Shown here: positions 7,443 to 15,696 of the stretch, piece by piece
How positions within the stretch are numbered: position 1 is the first letter of the stretch
Layout of the letters: every line of letters begins with the position of its first letter
DNA from: Flavobacteriaceae bacterium UBA7684
Lineage (GTDB): Bacteria > Bacteroidota > Bacteroidia > Flavobacteriales > Flavobacteriaceae
Assembly (NCBI GenBank): GCA_002482885.1
Contig: DLGW01000018.1
Span: 1-37,249, forward strand
Reading direction: 5' to 3'
Length of the DNA stretch: 37,249 bases
Program-made: the position numbers and the translations under genes
Notes under the pieces: generated by a model
Databases searched by the model: none
Told to the model about the DNA's origin: nothing
The model's input: the letters and a program-made list of their open reading frames with translations, nothing else

Positions 7443-8858
7443 TCAATCCAAAGAATTCCCATAGACATCAAACTGTTTAATGGGTAAATCCAGCTTTTTT
7501 AAATTTGGCAATACGTCTTCGGATTTTCCGACCACTACTACACGAATATTATCTGCTAAAAAGTATTTATTAGCTACTTGTAAAATTTGTTCCGGGGTAA
7601 CAGCTTCTAAATTTTTAATGTAATTTTCGTAAAAATCTTTGGGTAAATTTTGAGTTTCGATATTCAAAGCATGACGAGCAATGGTTTGCGGTTTTTCGAT
7701 TTGCATTACAAAATTACCGATGTATTTGGCTTTGGCATTTTTTAAGTCTTCGTCTGAAACTTTTTCTAAACGAATTCTTTTCAGCTCGTTAAAAACCTCT
7801 ACAATCGCACTATCGGTTACGGTATTACGAACCGAAGCTCCTGCTTTAAATTTAGACACATATTTACTGGCTTTTAAACTAGAATAAGCGCCATACGTCC
7901 AACCATGTTTTTCTCTTAAATTTAAGAATAATCGACCTTCACCCCCTCCACCTAAGATTTGATTCGCCAATAGTGCTGGGAAAAAATCAGGACTATTCAT
8001 AGGGAGTTCAATACTATTTACAAAAGTCATTTCGGATTGTACGGCATGGGGTACGTTCACAAAATTAATTTCGGATTGAACCACATTTACAGGGTTAATG
8101 TAATCTACTTTAGGGGCGCTTTTTTTCGCCCAGTTGCCAAATAATTTTTCAATCGATTTTTTTACTTCGTCAAACTGTACATCACCCACCACTACCAAAT
8201 AGGCATTTTCGGGCACAAAAAATTCTTGGTAATGATTTTGAATGTCGTTTAATACTATTCTATTAACAGTTGCAACGGTTATTTGTTCCCCAAACGGATG
8301 ATTTTTACCAAATACTAACGCATTTTGTACGTGTTCTGCTATGACTTTTACATTTTTTTCATTCGCCTTTAAACTTTCTAATAATTTGGCTTTTTCTTTT
8401 TCAAATTCTTCCTGAGTAAATAATGGCTGTAAAGCTCCTTCTGCCATTAATTCTAATATTCGATGCTTGAATTTAGACAATCCAAAAGCACTTACACCCG
8501 AAGCATGAAAATCTACTTGTGCACCTAAATAATCTATTTCTTCAATATAGGTTTCTTTAGGTGTTTTTAAAGTTCCGTTACCTAATAAACTTCCGGTCAG
8601 TTCGTCAATTCCCGCCTTTTCTCCTTCGGCAAAAGGTTGGTTGTCAAAAGTTAAGGTATAAGAAACTCTGGGTAATTTATGATTTTGCACCACCAACACT
8701 TTCAATCCATTTTTCAATTCAAAACGTTTCGGTTTTCCCAAAGATATTTTGGGTGCTGGCCCTGGGTTAGGTTGAGTTCTATCGATTTGTGCTTGCATAC
8801 CTATAACTGTTATCAATTGGAAAAGAATTAAAAATAAGGTGGAATAAACTGTTTTCAT
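7443..8858 (-). CDS. M16 family peptidase-like protein, catalytic motif absent
   Basis: A 471-residue secreted M16-fold protein. An N-terminal signal sequence (MKTVYSTLFLILFQLITVIGMQAQ) implies export to the periplasm. The usual HxxEH zinc site is replaced by a segment reading GIDELTGSLLGNGTLKT, so it should not bind catalytic zinc. The conserved C-terminal M16 segment NQILGGGGEGRLFLNLREKHGWTYGAYSS is present. This is the pattern of the non-catalytic partner in heterodimeric M16 proteases. Its start codon directly abuts the stop of the catalytic subunit gene, supporting coupled translation and a shared complex. The substrate is unknown. Confidence 0.87.
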   Translation of the reverse strand: MKTVYSTLFLILFQLITVIGMQAQIDRTQPNPGPAPKISLGKPKRFELKNGLKVLVVQNHKLPRVSYTLTFDNQPFAEGEKAGIDELTGSLLGNGTLKTPKETYIEEIDYLGAQVDFHASGVSAFGLSKFKHRILELMAEGALQPLFTQEEFEKEKAKLLESLKANEKNVKVIAEHVQNALVFGKNHPFGEQITVATVNRIVLNDIQNHYQEFFVPENAYLVVVGDVQFDEVKKSIEKLFGNWAKKSAPKVDYINPVNVVQSEINFVNVPHAVQSEMTFVNSIELPMNSPDFFPALLANQILGGGGEGRLFLNLREKHGWTYGAYSSLKASKYVSKFKAGASVRNTVTDSAIVEVFNELKRIRLEKVSDEDLKNAKAKYIGNFVMQIEKPQTIARHALNIETQNLPKDFYENYIKNLEAVTPEQILQVANKYFLADNIRVVVVGKSEDVLPNLKKLDLPIKQFDVYGNSLD

Positions 8859-10181
8859 TTATTTAGCAATTTTTTCAGCGACTTTCGGCAAATAATCCAA
8901 CAACAATCTTTGCTGAGATTGTAAATACTTTTGAGCGACTTCTTGAATTTCTTTGCGGGTAATACTTCTAATCAAATCAATTTCTTCATTGATTAAATCG
9001 ACATTTTTGTACAATAAATAGTAGGTAGCTAAATTACTCGCCACGCCCTCTAAAGTAGCGTTACTATTTACATATTTATTTTCGAACATGTTTTGTAGTT
9101 TTTCAAAATCCCGTTCGCTGATGAGTTCTGTTTGTAACTTTTGAATTTCGTCGTCTATTTCTTTAATCAAATCTGCATTGGTAAAACCCGTCATAGGCAA
9201 GCCGTAAATGATATACATACCATAATCTTCTTGACTAAAATTAAAAGATCCTATTTGTAACGCCATTTTTTTATCATCTACCAATCTTTTATACAATTTG
9301 GAACTTTTTCCATCAGACAACAACGAAGATATCATATCCAACACTCGTGCTTCTCGGGATTTCATGGAAGGCGTTCGGTAAGAAGTTACCATCATCGGAA
9401 TTTGAATGTTCGCATCAAAATATTGTGCTTTAATGGGTTGCGCGATTTCTTTTTCGACATGAGTTTTTCTAACAATAGGTTCACCCTTAGGAATGTTTCC
9501 GAAATATTGCTCAATCCATTCTTTAGCTTCAGATTTTTTAAAATCGCCCGCCACTACCAATACGGCATTATTTGGGATGTAATATTTTTTGTTGAATGCC
9601 AAAAATTCTTCTAAAGTTGCGGCATCCAAATGCTCCATTTCGCCAATAGTGGTCCAACGGTACGGATGATTCACAAACATATTTTCTTTAACCGCCTTAA
9701 TGACATTTCCGTAAGGACGATTGTCTACATTTTGACGTTTTTCTTCTTTAACCACTTCATTTTGCGTATCTACCCCAATTTGATTGATTACTGGATGCAA
9801 CATCCTTTCGGATTCCATCCACAAAGCCAACTTTAAATTATTGGACGGAAACACCTCGTAGTAATACGTTCTGTCGTCTGAAGTATTCGCATTATTGGTT
9901 CCACCGTTCGAACTGACGATTTTAAACCAGTCTCCACGACCTATATTTTGAGTTCCTTCAAACAATAAATGTTCAAAAAAATGAGCAAAACCGGTTCTAT
10001 CGGGTGTTTCGTCTTTAGCACCTACATGATACATAACCGAAGTAACCACTACGGGCGCCGAAGCATCCTGATGTAAAATCACGTGCAATCCATTTGCCAA
10101 ATCATATTCCTCGAACTGAACTTTTTGTGCCATACTTATGTTTCCTAGGATTAAAAAAAACGTTACCCAATATCTTTTCAT
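8859..10181 (-). CDS. M16 family zinc metallopeptidase, catalytic subunit
   Basis: A 440-residue insulinase-like peptidase. A signal peptide (MKRYWVTFFLILGNISMAQ) is followed by the inverted zinc motif H67-F-F-E70-H71 in TGFAHFFEHLLFEGT, with the downstream zinc-ligand glutamate in NEVVKEEKRQ (E146/E147). NRPYGNVIKAV and the Tyr-rich C-terminal domain follow. It is expected to form a closed chamber with the adjacent inactive M16 subunit and degrade peptides in the periplasm. It is the first gene of the two-gene operon, with a -7 box at 10205-10212. Confidence 0.93.
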   Translation of the reverse strand: MKRYWVTFFLILGNISMAQKVQFEEYDLANGLHVILHQDASAPVVVTSVMYHVGAKDETPDRTGFAHFFEHLLFEGTQNIGRGDWFKIVSSNGGTNNANTSDDRTYYYEVFPSNNLKLALWMESERMLHPVINQIGVDTQNEVVKEEKRQNVDNRPYGNVIKAVKENMFVNHPYRWTTIGEMEHLDAATLEEFLAFNKKYYIPNNAVLVVAGDFKKSEAKEWIEQYFGNIPKGEPIVRKTHVEKEIAQPIKAQYFDANIQIPMMVTSYRTPSMKSREARVLDMISSLLSDGKSSKLYKRLVDDKKMALQIGSFNFSQEDYGMYIIYGLPMTGFTNADLIKEIDDEIQKLQTELISERDFEKLQNMFENKYVNSNATLEGVASNLATYYLLYKNVDLINEEIDLIRSITRKEIQEVAQKYLQSQQRLLLDYLPKVAEKIAK

Positions 10182-10204
10182 AATTTTTCCAAAAAAGAAG
10201 AAAG

Positions 10205-10212
10205 CAAATTTA
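10205..10212 (-). promoter_or_regulatory. -7 box of the M16 peptidase operon
   Basis: TAAATTTG on the minus strand, 23 bases before the ATG at 10181. No -33 TTG is seen at the usual distance. Confidence 0.5.
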
Positions 10213-10278
10213 ACGGTAAATACTTTTTAAAACCACTTAAATTAGCCCTACTTTAACACAAAACAGCTAAAAAAAGAA

Positions 10279-10308
10279 TTGCATAGTTAATTTTAAGTAG
10301 TATATTTG
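10279..10308 (+). promoter_or_regulatory. consensus promoter of rplU-rpmA
   Basis: TTG at 10279-10281, exactly 19 bases, then TATATTTG at 10301-10308. This is the best complete Bacteroidota promoter match in the window, as expected for a highly expressed ribosomal-protein operon. The leader to the ATG at 10342 would be about 27 bases. Confidence 0.8.
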
Positions 10309-10341
10309 CCCACATTTTAAAAATCATTTAAATCATTTGTT

Positions 10342-10659
10342 ATGTATGCAATCGTAGAGATAGCAGGGCAACAATTCAAAGTAAGCAAAGATTCAAAGGT
10401 TTTTGTACACCGTTTACCACAAGCTGAAGGAGAACAAATTTCTTTCGATAAAGTTTTGTTAGTAGATGCTGATGGCAAAATCACTTTGGGCGCCCCGGCT
10501 ATAAAAGGTGCTTCTGTAGAAGCTAAAATTTTACAACACCTTAAAGGTGATAAAGTAATCGTCTTTAAAAAGAAAAGAAGAAAAGGTTACAAAAAGAAAA
10601 ACGGTCACCGTCAATCTTTAACACAAATTGTAATCGAAGGTATTACAGCAGGTAAATAA
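10342..10659 (+). CDS. rplU: 50S ribosomal protein L21
   Basis: A 105-residue protein beginning MYAIVEIAGQQFKVSKD, the invariant L21 N-terminus that packs on 23S rRNA. It continues with the basic KKKRRKGYKKKNGHRQSLTQIVIEGI near residues 75-100, which carries the L21 signature. Length is standard. It is followed 29 bases later by rpmA in the universal rplU-rpmA order. Its own promoter lies just upstream and a terminator follows rpmA. Confidence 0.98.
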   Translation: MYAIVEIAGQQFKVSKDSKVFVHRLPQAEGEQISFDKVLLVDADGKITLGAPAIKGASVEAKILQHLKGDKVIVFKKKRRKGYKKKNGHRQSLTQIVIEGITAGK

Positions 10660-10688
10660 TTAAAATAACAAAATAAAAATATAAGAAC

Positions 10689-10949
10689 ATGGCTCACAAG
10701 AAGGGTGTCGGTAGTTCCAAGAACGGTAGAGAATCAGAATCAAAACGTCTAGGCGTTAAGATTTTTGGTGGTCAAGCTGCTATTGCCGGCAATATCATCG
10801 TAAGACAAAGAGGTTCAAAACACAATCCAGGTTCAAACGTATACATGGGTAAAGATCATACCTTACATGCTAAAGTTGACGGATTAGTTAAATTTCAGAA
10901 AAAAGCAGACAATAAATCATACGTATCTATTGTTCCTTTTGAAGCGTAA
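10689..10949 (+). CDS. rpmA: 50S ribosomal protein L27
   Basis: An 86-residue protein starting MAHKKGVGSSKNGRESESKRLGVK, the classic L27 N-terminal arm that reaches into the peptidyl-transferase centre. It continues with the GNIIVRQRGSKHNPGSNVYMGKDHTL signature. There is no N-terminal cleavage extension of the type found in Firmicutes. Second gene of the rplU operon. Confidence 0.98.
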   Translation: MAHKKGVGSSKNGRESESKRLGVKIFGGQAAIAGNIIVRQRGSKHNPGSNVYMGKDHTLHAKVDGLVKFQKKADNKSYVSIVPFEA

Positions 10950-10970
10950 TTTACACCTCAAATAAAATTC

Positions 10971-11001
10971 AAAAAGACCCTCAGCAATGAGGGTCTTTTT
11001 T
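10971..11001 (+). terminator. terminator after rplU-rpmA
   Basis: AAAAAGACCCTCA, loop GCAA, then the complement ending in a T run and a further TTGTTTT. A 13-base-pair stem on a GNRA-type loop, placed 21 bases after the rpmA stop. Confidence 0.92.
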
Positions 11002-11100
11002 GTTTTACAAACTTTTCAATTAACAAATATTCATTTACATTTTGTTCAACCTGACACGAATTTGATTTTCTTATTTTAGCGAAACTTAATTCATATAAAA

Positions 11101-12387
11101 ATGACTATTTTCTGGTTCAGAAGAGATTTACGTTTGCGTGATAATCATGGGCTTTTTGAAGCCTTAAAACACAGCAATCAGGTATTGCCTATTTTTATTT
11201 TTGACCCACAAATTTTGGAGCAATTACCCACCGATGATGCTCGGGTAACGTTTATTCATGAACAATTAAGTCAACTACAACAAAAGCTACAAACCATCGG
11301 AAAATCCTTAGCGGTGTTTTACGACAGTCCTTTACAAGTGTTGGAACAATTAGCGGTAGAAAATAAAATTGAAGCTGTTTTTTGTAATCATGATTACGAA
11401 CCTAGCGCTATTAAAAGAGACCTTGCTATAGAAAACATTTTAAAAGACAAAGGCATTTCATTTCATACATTTAAAGATCAAGTTATTTTTGAACGGAACG
11501 AAGTTGTAAAAGAAGATGGTTCTCCCTATGTGGTTTACACTCCTTTTTCTAAAAAATGGAAAGACAAATTATCGAATACCCCTATTGAAACTTACGATTC
11601 CACTAATTTGTTACAAAATATTACCACACATTCCTACCCTTTTTTAATACTAGAAAATATAGGTTTTACAGCCTCGAATATTAAAATGCCTCCGTATAAT
11701 ATTTCGGAAAAATTGATTGATAATTATGAAGCGACCCGAAATTTCCCAGCCGTTGCAGGCACTTCATTATTAGGAACTTATTTACGGTTTGGAGTCGTTT
11801 CTATTCGAGAAATGGTGAATTTAGCCCGTAAAAGCGAAAATCTTACTTTTTTAAATGAATTGATTTGGCGGGAATTTTTTATGCAAATTTTATGGCATTT
11901 TCCGCATACGGTTACCCAAAGTTTTAAACCCGCTTACGATGCCATTGTTTGGAACAACAACGAAGATGATTTTAAAAAATGGTGCAACGGACAAACGGGT
12001 TATCCTATTGTTGATGCAGGTATGCGAGAATTAAACGCTACTGGATTGATGCACAATCGGGTACGTATGATTGTAGCCAGTTTTTTATGTAAACATTTAT
12101 TGATTGATTGGCGTTGGGGCGAAGCATATTTTGCGATTAGATTATTAGATTACGAGCAGTCGAGTAATGTGGGCAATTGGCAATGGGTAGCGGGTACAGG
12201 AGTAGATGCCGCACCTTATTTTAGAATTTTCAACCCTACGGAGCAAGTAAAAAAGTTTGACAATCAAATGGAATACATTAAAAAATGGGTGCCTGAATTT
12301 CAGGAATTAACTTACGCTAAACCGATGGTTAATCACGAAGAAGCCCGAAAACGTTGCTTAGAAAGATATAAAGCGGCTCTTATTTAA
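11101..12387 (+). CDS. phr: deoxyribodipyrimidine photo-lyase (cryptochrome/photolyase family)
   Basis: A 428-residue flavoprotein predicted to reverse cyclobutane pyrimidine dimers in UV-damaged DNA using blue light. The N-terminal alpha/beta photolyase domain starts MTIFWFRRDLRLRDNHGL. The FAD-binding C-terminal half holds LNELIWREFFMQILWHFP and TGYPIVDAGMRELNATGLMHNRVRMIVASFL. The class I signature NWQWVAGTGVDAAPYFRIFNPTEQ with the flavin-contacting Asn/Trp residues is also present. The DNA-repair function is inferred from these; a cryptochrome photoreceptor role cannot be ruled out. It has a monocistronic look: a terminator precedes it and a repeat hairpin follows. Confidence 0.92.
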   Translation: MTIFWFRRDLRLRDNHGLFEALKHSNQVLPIFIFDPQILEQLPTDDARVTFIHEQLSQLQQKLQTIGKSLAVFYDSPLQVLEQLAVENKIEAVFCNHDYEPSAIKRDLAIENILKDKGISFHTFKDQVIFERNEVVKEDGSPYVVYTPFSKKWKDKLSNTPIETYDSTNLLQNITTHSYPFLILENIGFTASNIKMPPYNISEKLIDNYEATRNFPAVAGTSLLGTYLRFGVVSIREMVNLARKSENLTFLNELIWREFFMQILWHFPHTVTQSFKPAYDAIVWNNNEDDFKKWCNGQTGYPIVDAGMRELNATGLMHNRVRMIVASFLCKHLLIDWRWGEAYFAIRLLDYEQSSNVGNWQWVAGTGVDAAPYFRIFNPTEQVKKFDNQMEYIKKWVPEFQELTYAKPMVNHEEARKRCLERYKAALI

Positions 12388-12388
12388 G

Positions 12389-12474
12389 GATGAAGGATTA
12401 AGTATTAAGTATTTATTTCTAAAGATACTTACGACTTAATACTTATAACTTAATACTTATAACTTCATACTTAA
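12389..12474. repeat. head-to-head heptanucleotide repeat arrays between phr and the TPM gene
   Basis: Left arm: three units of the form gatgaag, gattaag, tattaag (12389-12409). Right arm: six contiguous 7-base units at 12433-12474 with the pattern gacttaa, tacttat, aacttaa and so on. The right arm is the inverse complement of the left, so 12401-12410 (AGTATTAAGT) pairs with 12434-12443. The structure fills the gap between two convergent genes and may act as a bidirectional terminator, although it has no long T run. Confidence 0.8.
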
Positions 12475-12478
12475 AAAA

Positions 12479-13246
12479 TCACCATCCTCCAGAAGCACCA
12501 CCGCCGCCAAAGCCGCCGCCGCCGCCGAAACCACCAAAACCTCCGCCACCAGAAAAGCCTCCTCCTCCGTGACCTCTACCGCCTAAACTGCTTAGAATAA
12601 TAATATCCGCTAAGTCAGGTCCAGAAAAACGCCCATTGGAACCTCCTCCATTTTTGCCTTTGGATATAAAAACCAACAATATAATTACTGCTAAAATAAT
12701 TAGTAAAGGCACTATTGAACCCTCATTTTTTACCTCATCATTTTTATATTCCCCTTTTAAAATTTGAATGATGACAGAAGTAGCCTCATCCAATCCTTGG
12801 AAATAATTTTGTTGTTTAAAATTCGGTTTGATGATGTTTTCTATAATTCTTTTAGATAAAGCATCGGTAAGTAAATGCTCCACACCATACCCATTAATAA
12901 TGGCTACTTTTCGGTCGTTAATCGCCACCATTAGAACAATACCATTGTCTTTACCTTTGGCTCCTATTTCCCATTTTTGACCTAAATCTGTAGCGTAACG
13001 ATTAATGTATTCCCCATGTGTGCTAGGCACAATCATGACTAAAATTTCTGTGGAAGTAGAATCTTGATAGTTTTTTAATTTATCGTGTAGTGATTGATAT
13101 TCTTGACTAGACAACACTTTTACGCTGTCTATTACTGCGGGAATAAAAGCGGGTTTTTCAGGAATTTTAACCTGAGCTACGCCTAAATGAATTACTCCTA
13201 TCCACAAAAATATAATCCAACCAAAAATGCTTTGTTGAGTTTTCAT
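12479..13246 (-). CDS. TPM domain protein, YgcG-like, with Gly-rich C-terminal tail
   Basis: A 255-residue protein. The signal sequence MKTQQSIFGWIIFLWIGVIHLGVAQ is followed by a TPM domain (about residues 35-165, with the conserved TEILVMIVPSTHG and WEIGAKGKDNGIVLMVAINDRKVAI). A membrane helix follows (LLIILAVIILLVFIS, about 183-197), and a roughly 30-residue tail made almost entirely of Gly, Phe and Ser ends the protein. TPM domains have been linked to phosphatase activity or photosystem repair in plants; the bacterial role is poorly defined. It is the last gene of the LemA-TPM-TPM group and starts at a TAATG overlap with the preceding gene. Confidence 0.88.
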   Translation of the reverse strand: MKTQQSIFGWIIFLWIGVIHLGVAQVKIPEKPAFIPAVIDSVKVLSSQEYQSLHDKLKNYQDSTSTEILVMIVPSTHGEYINRYATDLGQKWEIGAKGKDNGIVLMVAINDRKVAIINGYGVEHLLTDALSKRIIENIIKPNFKQQNYFQGLDEATSVIIQILKGEYKNDEVKNEGSIVPLLIILAVIILLVFISKGKNGGGSNGRFSGPDLADIIILSSLGGRGHGGGGFSGGGGFGGFGGGGGFGGGGASGGW

Positions 13247-13671
13247 TAGTTGACAGAAATATCGTTCGAAAGTTCGTTAGCGTCGTCACTCTGATAAGGA
13301 AAGAAATTTTTTAATCGCTCGCCTGCTCTTAGTACACCTTTAATTAGTCCTTCTTTGTATTGTCCATTTTTAAAATAGTCTAAAATCAAATTTCGGGTAC
13401 ATTCCCAAAAATCAGGTTCTACCACATTGTTGATTCCTTCATCACCTAAAATGGCTAATTGTTTAGATTGCAAACAAATGTAAATTAATACACCGTTTCG
13501 GGCTTCTGTTTGGTGTATCCCCAATTCTACAAAAACCTCCATAGCTCTTTCGAGTGGAGGTTTTTGTGATTGTGACTCTATGTGCACCTTAATTTCGCCA
13601 GAAGTGTTTTTTTCGGCTTCGGTAATCGCTTGTATTACCTGTTCTTTTTCTTCTTCGGTTAAAAAAGGCAT
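13246..13671 (-). CDS. TPM domain protein, small cytosolic form
   Basis: A 141-residue protein consisting essentially of one TPM domain: MPFLTEEEKEQVIQAITEAEKNTSGEIKVHIES, then ARNGVLIYICLQSKQLAILGDEGIN and FKNGQYKEGLIKGVLRAGERLKNFFP. It has no signal peptide, unlike the neighbouring 255-residue TPM protein. Its stop overlaps the next start by one base (TAATG). Family function is uncertain; the fixed association with LemA suggests both TPM proteins act with it, probably on each side of the inner membrane. Confidence 0.87.
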   Translation of the reverse strand: MPFLTEEEKEQVIQAITEAEKNTSGEIKVHIESQSQKPPLERAMEVFVELGIHQTEARNGVLIYICLQSKQLAILGDEGINNVVEPDFWECTRNLILDYFKNGQYKEGLIKGVLRAGERLKNFFPYQSDDANELSNDISVN

Positions 13672-13678
13672 CTATTTA

Positions 13679-14275
13679 TTATTTAAAATCAAAATTTACT
13701 TCGGGTGCTTTTTCGGCTCCAGCTTCTGCTTGAAAACGAGTCATTTCAGAAAAACCAAACCAACCTGCAAAAATAGTATTCGGGAATGTTTTGATTTTAA
13801 TATTAAAAGCATTTACTGACTCATTGTAACGATCACGCGCTACATTAATACGATTTTCGGTACCTTCTAACTGAGATTGTAATTCTAAAAAGTTTTGATT
13901 CGCTTTTAAGGCCGGATATTGTTCTACCGTTACCAATAAACGAGACAAAGTACTGGATACCCCAGACTGTGCTTGTTGAAATTGCGCCATTTGTTCTGGT
14001 GTAATATTAGCAGGATCAACAGTTACCGAAGTCGCTTTTGCACGTGCTTCAATTACTGCAGTTAAGGTTGATTTTTCAAAATCGGCGGCTCCTTGTACCG
14101 TTTTTACTAAACTTCCAATCAGGTCGTTTCGGCGTTGGTAACTACTTTCGACATTAGACCAAGAAGTTTTTGCACTTTCTTGCAATACTACTGCCGAGTT
14201 GTTAAATCCTGTAATCCAAAAAATGATAATTAAAAATAAGGCTACGATTACTCCTAGCGGAATCCATTTGTTCAT
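13679..14275 (-). CDS. lemA: LemA family protein
   Basis: A 198-residue protein with one N-terminal membrane helix (PLGVIVALFLIIIFWITGF) followed by a long helical domain containing WSNVESSYQRRNDLIGSLVKTVQG and LEGTENRINVARDRYNESVNAFN, then FPNTIFAGWFGF near the C-terminus. These are the LemA hallmarks. Its exact role is unknown. It lies 12 bases after the MerR gene and 7 bases before the first TPM gene, and this LemA-TPM-TPM order is a widespread Bacteroidota cluster. Confidence 0.93.
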   Translation of the reverse strand: MNKWIPLGVIVALFLIIIFWITGFNNSAVVLQESAKTSWSNVESSYQRRNDLIGSLVKTVQGAADFEKSTLTAVIEARAKATSVTVDPANITPEQMAQFQQAQSGVSSTLSRLLVTVEQYPALKANQNFLELQSQLEGTENRINVARDRYNESVNAFNIKIKTFPNTIFAGWFGFSEMTRFQAEAGAEKAPEVNFDFK

Positions 14276-14287
14276 GGTAAAATAAAT

Positions 14288-14620
14288 TTAAAGTTGGTTT
14301 TTAATTTGTAATAAAGTGTCTTTAATCGATTCTAATTTTCGGATGATTTCAAACTTATCTAAGGTTTGCTTTTGCCCTTCTTTTAGATGTGTTTTTGCGC
14401 CGTCTAAGGTAAAACCTCTTTCTTTAACTAAATGATAAATTAATTGTAAATTTTTTACATCTTCGGGGGTAAACATGCGATTGCCTTTAGCATTCTTTTT
14501 GGGTTTTAGAATATCAAATTCTTTATCCCAAAATCGAATCAAAGAGGCATTCACGCCAAAAGCGTCGGCCACCTCGCCAATACTGTAATACCTTTTGTCT
14601 GGAGATAAATTTAAATGCAT
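14288..14620 (-). CDS. MerR family transcriptional regulator
   Basis: A 110-residue protein. The MerR winged-helix domain begins at YYSIGEVADAFGVNASLIRFWDKEFDILKPKKNAKGNRMFTPEDVKNLQLI (residues 11-61), followed by a short coiled-coil helix. No C-terminal effector domain or cysteine metal site is present, which places it among the short MerR-like regulators. Its start overlaps the M23 peptidase stop by one base (TGATG), so the two are translationally coupled. Whether it regulates this operon is not known. Confidence 0.9.
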   Translation of the reverse strand: MHLNLSPDKRYYSIGEVADAFGVNASLIRFWDKEFDILKPKKNAKGNRMFTPEDVKNLQLIYHLVKERGFTLDGAKTHLKEGQKQTLDKFEIIRKLESIKDTLLQIKNQL

Positions 14621-15597
14621 CAGTCTAAAGATTGGTTTTCTTGATTTGCTAATTGTGCTAAAATTACAAATTCTTTGGCAGAAATGTTTCCGTAATAGAA
14701 ATTAATCGGATTAATTACTTTTCCTTCTTTTTTAACTTCGTAATGTAAGTGTGGTGCTTCGGAGCGACCTGTACTTCCTACATAACCAATAATGTCTCCT
14801 CTTTTTACTTTTTGTCCTACTCGTGCCTTGTATTTACTCAAATGTGCATATAAGGTTTCGTATCCAAAACCGTGTCTGATTACAATGTGATTTCCATAAC
14901 CTGTCGCTCCTGCATCGGCACGAGCCACCACTCCGTCTCCTGTAGCATAAATAGGAGTACCTGTTTTTGCCGAAAAGTCCATTCCTGCATGGAATTTTCT
15001 AATTTTTGTAAATGGGTCATTTCGGTATCCAAAACCCGACGCCATTCGTTTTAAATCTTCATTTTTGACGGGCTGAATAGCGGGTACCGCAGCCAAAAGC
15101 TTCTCTTTATCTTTAGCCAACTTGGTAATTTCATCTAAAGATTTGGATTGAATCACCATTTGTTTGGCAATAATATCTAACCTTTCAGTAGTATTTTTTA
15201 CTAAGTCAGAGTTATTAAATCCCTCTAATTCTTTATAACGATTAACACCTCCTAAACCTGCTCGGCGTTGCTCTTCAGAAATGGGCGAAGTATTAAAGTA
15301 AATTCTGTATAGATTATTGTCTCTGTCTTCTAATGCCGACAAAACTTGCTCCATCAATTCCAATCTTTTATTTAGAATGGCATAATTAACCTTAAAGTTT
15401 TCAATTTCACGAGCCTGTAATCGGTCTTTAGGGGTTTCAAAAAAAGGAGTATTTAATAAAACTACAACTCCTAAAAAACCAAACAAGGCAGAAGAAAGCA
15501 AAAAAAGCAATACATAGCTGATTTGTTTACTTCTACGAACCTTGATTCGGCGGTATGCCAAACTGTCTTTATCGTAATAATATTTTACCTTCGACAT
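14620..15597 (-). CDS. M23 family cell-wall metallopeptidase, membrane anchored
   Basis: A 325-residue protein: basic cytoplasmic N-terminus (YRRIKVRRSK), one membrane helix (YVLLFLLSSALFGFLGVVVLL, 28-48), a helical periplasmic stretch to about 170, then a LytM/M23 domain. Zinc and catalytic residues are intact: H203 and D207 in HAGMD, H252 in YAHLSKY, H283 and H285 in HLHYEV. It is predicted to cut peptidoglycan cross-links in the periplasm. It is the first gene of a five-gene operon (M23, MerR, LemA, TPM, TPM) transcribed from near 15665. Confidence 0.92.
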   Translation of the reverse strand: MSKVKYYYDKDSLAYRRIKVRRSKQISYVLLFLLSSALFGFLGVVVLLNTPFFETPKDRLQAREIENFKVNYAILNKRLELMEQVLSALEDRDNNLYRIYFNTSPISEEQRRAGLGGVNRYKELEGFNNSDLVKNTTERLDIIAKQMVIQSKSLDEITKLAKDKEKLLAAVPAIQPVKNEDLKRMASGFGYRNDPFTKIRKFHAGMDFSAKTGTPIYATGDGVVARADAGATGYGNHIVIRHGFGYETLYAHLSKYKARVGQKVKRGDIIGYVGSTGRSEAPHLHYEVKKEGKVINPINFYYGNISAKEFVILAQLANQENQSLD

Positions 15598-15611
15598 ATC
15601 TCAAAATATTC

Positions 15612-15619
15612 TATTTTTG
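15612..15619 (+). promoter_or_regulatory. -7 box of alaS
   Basis: TATTTTTG on the plus strand, 77 bases before the alaS ATG, giving a leader of roughly 70 bases. No -33 TTG at the usual distance. Confidence 0.45.
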
Positions 15620-15657
15620 CACCTTGTTTATTCTGAATTTTCAATATCAGAAGCGAA

Positions 15658-15665
15658 CAAATTTA
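15658..15665 (-). promoter_or_regulatory. -7 box of the M23-MerR-LemA-TPM operon
   Basis: TAAATTTG on the minus strand, 60 bases before the M23 ATG. It overlaps the transcribed leader of the divergent alaS promoter, so the two face each other across about 40 bases. Confidence 0.45.
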
Positions 15666-15696
15666 GCAAATGTTTTAATTGAAACACTACCGCCTG

